Of a stretch of DNA of 11,031 bases, positions 7,952 to 11,031 are shown piece after piece. The notes below the pieces were generated by a model. That model was not told where the DNA came from, did no database searches, and saw only the letters and a list, made by a program, of their open reading frames with translations. Each line of letters opens with the position of its first letter. Positions within the stretch are counted from its first letter, which is position 1. Position numbers and translations under genes: made by a program. This DNA is from Klenkia sp. (lineage in GTDB: Bacteria; Actinomycetota; Actinomycetes; Mycobacteriales; Geodermatophilaceae), in contig JAOPVM010000122.1 in NCBI GenBank assembly GCA_025966215.1, forward strand, positions 1-11,031, written 5' to 3'.

Positions 7952-9403
7952 ATGTCGGTCCAGCAGCCCACCCCGAACGACGTCGCGCTGATGGCCGGGC
8001 GGGCCGGCTACGTGCTCAAGGGCAACGACCGCGGGGCCTTCACCGTCGCCTCGCCCACGCTCTACCCGCACATGTGGAGCTGGGACGCCGGCTTCGTCGC
8101 GCTGGGCATCGCGACGGTGTCGGTGCCGCGGGCGCTGACCGAGCTGCGCACGCTGCTCTCCGGGCAGTGGGCCACCGGGATGCTCCCGCACATCCTGTTC
8201 CACTCCCCCAGCGACTACTTCCCCGACCCGGACCGCTGGCGCACCCAGGTCGCGGCGGCCCGACCGGCCGGGGTGCTCACCTCGGGGATCACCCAGCCGC
8301 CGATCCACGTCATCGCGCTGTCCCGGATCCTGCACGACGCCCGGCGCCGCGGGGGACCGGACCGCGAACTGGCCGAGGCGTTCGTCGTGGAGACCTTCCC
8401 GCGGTGGCTGGCCTGGCACCGCTACCTGGCCACCGCCCGCGACCCGTACGCGCACGGGCTGGTGGAGATCCACCACGGCTGGGAGTCCGGGATGGACGAC
8501 TCCCCGCGCTGGGACGAGCCCTACTCCCACGTGCACCCGGGCGCGGAGATGCCGCCGTTCGTCCGCCGCGACCTGGCGCACGTGTCCGACCCGTCGCAAC
8601 GCCCCTCGGACGCCGAGTACGCCCGCTACCTGTGGCTGCTGGAGCAGAAGGTCCGGGCCCGCTACGACGACGCCGCCTACCGGGCGACCGGGGACTTCGT
8701 CGTCGGCGACGTGCTGGTCTCGGCACTCCTCGCCGCCGCCAGCGACCTGCTGGCCGACATCGGCTCGGAGCTGGGCGTCGTCGAGGGCGTGGAGGAGTCC
8801 CGGGCGATCGCCCGCCGGTTCCGCACCGGGGTGCTCCGCTCGGTCGACCCGGCCACCGACCTGGCCCGCGACCTGGACCTGCGCACCGGCCGCTACCTCG
8901 ACGTCGACTCCGCCGCCGGGTTCGCGCCGCTGCTGTGCGGTGGGGACGACGCGCTGATCCGGCGTCAGCGCGACCTGCTGCTGGGCCCCCGCTGGTGCGG
9001 CCACTCCCGGTTGCGCTGGCCCGTCGTCCCCTCGGTGTCCCCGGCGTCCCCGCACTTCCGGGAGCGCACCTACTGGCGTGGGCCGCAGTGGCCGGTGCTG
9101 AACTGGCTGATGGCCTGGGCGCTGAACCGGTCCGGGGAGCAGGAGGCCGCCAACTCGCTGCGACTGGCGGGCCTGGCGCAGCTGGTGGACTGCGACTTCG
9201 CCGAGTACTACGAGCCGCTCACCGGCGAGCAGCTGGGCTCGAGGGACCAGTCCTGGACCGCGGCCATCGCGCTGGACTTCCTGGCCGCCCGCCGCCCGGG
9301 CCGGCGCCGCCCGGTGCGGCTGCTGACCAGCGAGTTGCCCCGGGTCACCCCTGCCGGCCGCCCGCCGACCCAGGAGTTCCCGGGTCCTGCGGTGCCGCGG
9401 TGA
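7952..9403 (+). CDS. GH63-like glucosylglycerate / mannosylglycerate hydrolase
   Basis: A 483-residue soluble (alpha/alpha)6-barrel glycosidase of the family that hydrolyses the osmolytes glucosylglycerate or mannosylglycerate to sugar plus glycerate. Family signatures are visible: YPHMWSWDAGFVALG (38-52), GQWATGMLPH (71-80), GWESGMDDSPRWDEPYSHVH (176-195), RTYWRGPQWPVLNWLM (372-387) and DFAEYYEPLTGEQLG...QSWTAA (415-438). D182 and E421 fall where the catalytic acid and base of the Mycolicibacterium hassiacum enzyme lie (D182/E419 as I recall them). The start is supported by GAGGAG four bases before the ATG. The N-terminus ...GYVLKGNDRGAFTVAS also resembles relatives. Residues from about 448 onward form a basic, proline-rich tail beyond the usual ~446-residue length. 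Which glycoside is cut is not settled by sequence. The gene diverges from an adenylate cyclase. Confidence 0.87.
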   Translation: MSVQQPTPNDVALMAGRAGYVLKGNDRGAFTVASPTLYPHMWSWDAGFVALGIATVSVPRALTELRTLLSGQWATGMLPHILFHSPSDYFPDPDRWRTQVAAARPAGVLTSGITQPPIHVIALSRILHDARRRGGPDRELAEAFVVETFPRWLAWHRYLATARDPYAHGLVEIHHGWESGMDDSPRWDEPYSHVHPGAEMPPFVRRDLAHVSDPSQRPSDAEYARYLWLLEQKVRARYDDAAYRATGDFVVGDVLVSALLAAASDLLADIGSELGVVEGVEESRAIARRFRTGVLRSVDPATDLARDLDLRTGRYLDVDSAAGFAPLLCGGDDALIRRQRDLLLGPRWCGHSRLRWPVVPSVSPASPHFRERTYWRGPQWPVLNWLMAWALNRSGEQEAANSLRLAGLAQLVDCDFAEYYEPLTGEQLGSRDQSWTAAIALDFLAARRPGRRRPVRLLTSELPRVTPAGRPPTQEFPGPAVPR

Positions 9404-9618
9404 CCGCGGCCGCGTGCTGGCAGCTGGTCGGGCCGCCGGCCCGCCGAGGACCTCGGCCTGCCCGGCACGGCGACCCAGAGGTCGACACCGGACGCGACGG
9501 GGACGAGCTGGTCGCGGGGCACGCCGCGACCCTGCCCGACCCCGCCGCGCAGGTCCACCGGGTTCAGACCGGCCGGGCCAGCAGCTCCGACAGGTGGGTG
9601 TCGACGGCGTCCAGGTAG
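9400..9618 (+). CDS. Possible small ORF coupled to the hydrolase stop (doubtful)
   Basis: A GTG at 9400-9402 overlaps the hydrolase TGA (GTGA), a layout typical of translational coupling. It opens 72 codons with high third-position G/C, beginning VTAAACWQLVGPP. The protein has no recognised domain, overlaps the last 55 bases of the opposite gene, and contains three inverted repeats that look like terminators. It is probably not a real gene. The high third-position GC can be a by-product of overall composition. Confidence 0.12.
   Translation: MTAAACWQLVGPPARRGPRPARHGDPEVDTGRDGDELVAGHAATLPDPAAQVHRVQTGRASSSDRWVSTASR
9429..9456. terminator. Two adjacent perfect inverted repeats in the convergent intergenic region
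   Basis: CGGGCC (9429-9434) pairs with GGCCCG (9438-9443) around GCC. Immediately next to it CCGAGG (9444-9449) pairs with CCTCGG (9451-9456) around a single A. They start 26 bp after the hydrolase stop codon, in the gap where both converging transcripts should end. The pair probably acts as a T-less terminator for the hydrolase gene. Confidence 0.45.
9510..9531. terminator. Eight-bp perfect hairpin, probable terminator of the MetX-like gene
   Basis: GGTCGCGG (9510-9517) and CCGCGACC (9524-9531) form a perfect 8-bp stem with a 6-base loop, 33 bp beyond the stop codon of the minus-strand hydrolase gene. It is the strongest hairpin I noticed in the window and is symmetric for both strands. There is no T-run. 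Assignment as a terminator rests on stem quality and position. Confidence 0.5.
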
Positions 9619-10634
9619 GTCTTCTCGAACCCGAACAGCCCGAAGTGCCCGGCGATGCTGGGCAGCACCCGCAGCTCGCTGTTCGGGGTGAGCGCCTGCT
9701 CGGCGGCGCAGTCCCGCGGCGGGAAGAACATGTCCTCGTCGATCGGCATCACGAACGTGGTCGCGGTGACCCGACCCAGCGCCGCGGTCAGGTCGCCACC
9801 GGTGTTGCGGGCGACGTCCCCGCGCTGCCACTTCCAGCCCTGCACCAGCAGCGAGTTGGGGTCCATCGCGCCGAAGACGGCCTGCACGAAGCGCTCCTGG
9901 AACTCCTCGAAGGTGTCCCAGGTGACGTCGGGCAGCTCGATGCCCTTCCAGAAGCCCGAGCGCCAGAACTCCGTCGAGAGCCCCATGATCGCCCAGATGT
10001 CGGCGTGCCGGCGCAGTCCGTCGGCCACCTCGGTGTTCGACCGGTACGCACCCCCGGCCCAACCCGGGTCGGAGGTGATGGCGTCGAGCAGGGCCCGGGT
10101 GAAGAGGAAGTCGTGCGGGGTGTTCTGCGCGGTGCCGGCGATCGGGGCCGCCCGGGCCACCTGCTCGGGGAAGCGGACGGCCCACTCCCAGGTCTGCTGC
10201 GCACCCATCGAGCCGCCCACGACCAGCGCCCACCGCTGGATGCCGAACAGCTCGGCGGCCAGCTGCTGCTGGGCCCGGACGTCGTCCCCGATCCGCACCT
10301 TCGGGAACGCGGCCATCGCGATGCTCGGGTCGTCGGTGTTGTGCGGCGACGTGGACAGCCCGTTGCCGATCTGGTTGACCACGACGATGAACCAGCGGGT
10401 GGGGTCCAACGCCCTTCCGGGGCCGATGTAGACCTGCTCCCAGGTGGCGTGCGTGCCGCTGAACCAGGTGGGGATCAGGATCGCGTTGTCCTTGGCGGCG
10501 TTCAGCTCGCCGTAGGTGGCGTAGGCCAGCTGCAGGTCGGGGATGCCCCCGCCCTCCTCGAGGGCGAAGCTGCCCAGCGAGTGCAGCTGGTAGGCGCCCT
10601 GCGCCTCGGGTGTGTAGAACGGGTTCTCGATCAC
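9564..10634 (-). CDS. Alpha/beta hydrolase of the homoserine O-acetyltransferase (MetX-like) superfamily
   Basis: A 356-residue alpha/beta-hydrolase whose layout follows homoserine acetyltransferases: LAYATYGELNAAKDNAIL (37-54), YIGPGRALDPTRWF (69-82), the nucleophile elbow VVGGSMGAQQTWEWA (138-152, Ser142), and a distal Asp in PIDEDMFFPP (D301 aligns with the MetX acid). The triad histidine is H330 (SIAGHFGLFG). A helical cap occupies about 170-280. True MetX proteins have GGSMGGMQALEWA and an ALTGD-type oxyanion strand. Here these are GGSMGAQQTWEWA and PTWFSGT, and the segment after strand 4 reads NQIGNGLSTSP. The substrate may therefore differ, or the protein may be a hydrolase. The GTG start at 10634 has GAGGAG six bases upstream. 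No signal peptide is visible. It diverges from a MetE-like gene, supporting a methionine or acyl-transfer role without proving it. Confidence 0.85.
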   Translation of the reverse strand: MIENPFYTPEAQGAYQLHSLGSFALEEGGGIPDLQLAYATYGELNAAKDNAILIPTWFSGTHATWEQVYIGPGRALDPTRWFIVVVNQIGNGLSTSPHNTDDPSIAMAAFPKVRIGDDVRAQQQLAAELFGIQRWALVVGGSMGAQQTWEWAVRFPEQVARAAPIAGTAQNTPHDFLFTRALLDAITSDPGWAGGAYRSNTEVADGLRRHADIWAIMGLSTEFWRSGFWKGIELPDVTWDTFEEFQERFVQAVFGAMDPNSLLVQGWKWQRGDVARNTGGDLTAALGRVTATTFVMPIDEDMFFPPRDCAAEQALTPNSELRVLPSIAGHFGLFGFEKTYLDAVDTHLSELLARPV

Positions 10635-10659
10635 GAGCAGCTCCTCGTCGAGCAGGCAG

Positions 10660-10677
10660 GGGTGACGGGGCTCACCC
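10660..10677. promoter_or_regulatory. Inverted repeat GGGTGA-N6-TCACCC between divergent MetX-like and MetE-like genes
   Basis: Perfect 6-bp arms (10660-10665 and 10672-10677) with a 6-base spacer lie 25 bp upstream of the MetX-like start and 59 bp upstream of the MetE-like start. The half-site GGTGAC recurs at 10695-10700, 34 bp downstream of its copy at 10661. Shape and place suit an operator serving both genes. No known regulator motif is recognised. Confidence 0.35.
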
Positions 10678-10736
10678 TCCCCCGCCCCGGCCCCGGTGAC
10701 CACCCCCGGTCGCGCGGTCTGCGGCAGGATCGCCGC

Positions 10737-11031
10737 ATGCCCCCGACGCTGCCCCTGCTGCCCACGACCGTCGTCGGCAGCCTGCCCCAGCCGGACTGGT
10801 TGATCGACCGCGACCGGTTGGGGCACCAGTTCCCGCCGCGGGTGCGGGCCGCCGAGCTGTGGCGCATCCCCGCCCCCCAGCTGCAGGAGGCCCAGGACGA
10901 CGCCACGCTGGTGACGATCCGGGCCCAGGAGGCCGCCGGGCTCGACATCGTGGGGGACGGCGAGATCCGCCGGGAGTCCTACTCCAACCACGTCGCCACC
11001 TCGCTGGCCGGGCTGGACCTCGAGCACCCGG
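10737..11031 (+). CDS. Cobalamin-independent methionine synthase (MetE catalytic-domain) family protein, 3' end outside window
   Basis: The first 98 codons are visible. The protein starts MPPTLPLLPTTVVGSLPQPD and continues with ELWRIPAPQLQEAQDDAT (about 40-57), RAQEAAGLDIVGDGEIRRES (about 62-81). TTVVGSLPQP and GLDIVGDGEIRRE are the opening motifs of the MetE C-terminal barrel (Meth_synt_2). This domain binds zinc and homocysteine and transfers a methyl group to make methionine. Because these motifs come at the very N-terminus, the protein lacks the ~400-residue N-terminal half of classical MetE and is of the short, core type. Its methyl donor need not be methyl-tetrahydrofolate polyglutamate. 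The zinc ligands lie beyond the window. The ATG at 10737 has AGGA seven bases upstream. It diverges from the MetX-like gene. Confidence 0.82.
   Translation, partial: MPPTLPLLPTTVVGSLPQPDWLIDRDRLGHQFPPRVRAAELWRIPAPQLQEAQDDATLVTIRAQEAAGLDIVGDGEIRRESYSNHVATSLAGLDLEHP

Noticed and set aside
7835..9055. Upstream extension of the cyclase frame by about 400 codons
   Set aside because: It runs antisense to the glycoside hydrolase and reads as low-complexity Gly/Arg/Val sequence. The six-helix module begins right after 7834, giving the normal family layout.
10635..10736. SAM or cobalamin riboswitch before the MetE-like gene
   Set aside because: The 102-bp region is too short and lacks the conserved cores I would expect. 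Only a simple inverted repeat is visible.
10635..11027. N-terminal extension of the MetX-like frame to the window edge
   Set aside because: It is antisense to the MetE-like gene. The GTG at 10634 has an excellent ribosome site and a family-like N-terminus.

Overview
The window is very GC-rich DNA with strong G/C bias at third codon positions, occasional GTG starts and densely packed genes that switch strand often. Together with a six-helix HAMP-cyclase of the mycobacterial Rv1318c/Rv3645 type and a glucosylglycerate-hydrolase-type enzyme, this points to an actinobacterial chromosome. Geodermatophilaceae or a relative is my guess from general protein flavour, not something I can prove. I see no tRNA, rRNA, CRISPR array, insertion sequence or phage gene. 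No stretch over 300 bases lacks a gene.

Left part (1-5252), lipid and sugar metabolism. The window opens inside a decayed acyl-CoA ligase: a normal ATP-loop segment is joined, in another reading frame, to the C-terminal tail of the same family, so about 300 residues of the catalytic core are missing. Facing it on the minus strand is a row of three genes in the order patatin-like lipase, sugar:proton symporter, crotonase. An intact 577-residue fatty-acyl-CoA ligase diverges from the patatin gene across only 49 bp. A lipase that frees acyl chains, a ligase that activates them and a crotonase that acts on enoyl-CoAs would fit one lipid-use pathway, but that link is inference.

Middle part (5332-9403), signalling and osmolytes. 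A two-helix K+ channel with a cytosolic RCK domain ends 1 bp from the end of a convergent membrane-bound class III adenylate cyclase. The cyclase diverges from a GH63-like glucosylglycerate/mannosylglycerate hydrolase. Their 117-bp intergenic region holds a 20-bp near-perfect palindrome centred on CACGTG, a second inverted repeat, and a plausible promoter for the hydrolase. K+ flux, cAMP and turnover of an osmolyte sit side by side, which suggests an osmotic or nutrient-stress neighbourhood. This is the best candidate here for an undescribed regulatory unit.

Right part (9404-11031). A 160-bp convergent gap carries three perfect inverted repeats, probably transcription terminators. Beyond it lies an alpha/beta hydrolase of the homoserine O-acetyltransferase (MetX) superfamily. 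It diverges, across 102 bp with another inverted repeat, from a MetE-like gene cut by the window end. That gene begins directly at the catalytic-domain motif and so looks like a core-type methionine synthase. The pair hints at methionine or methyl-group metabolism.
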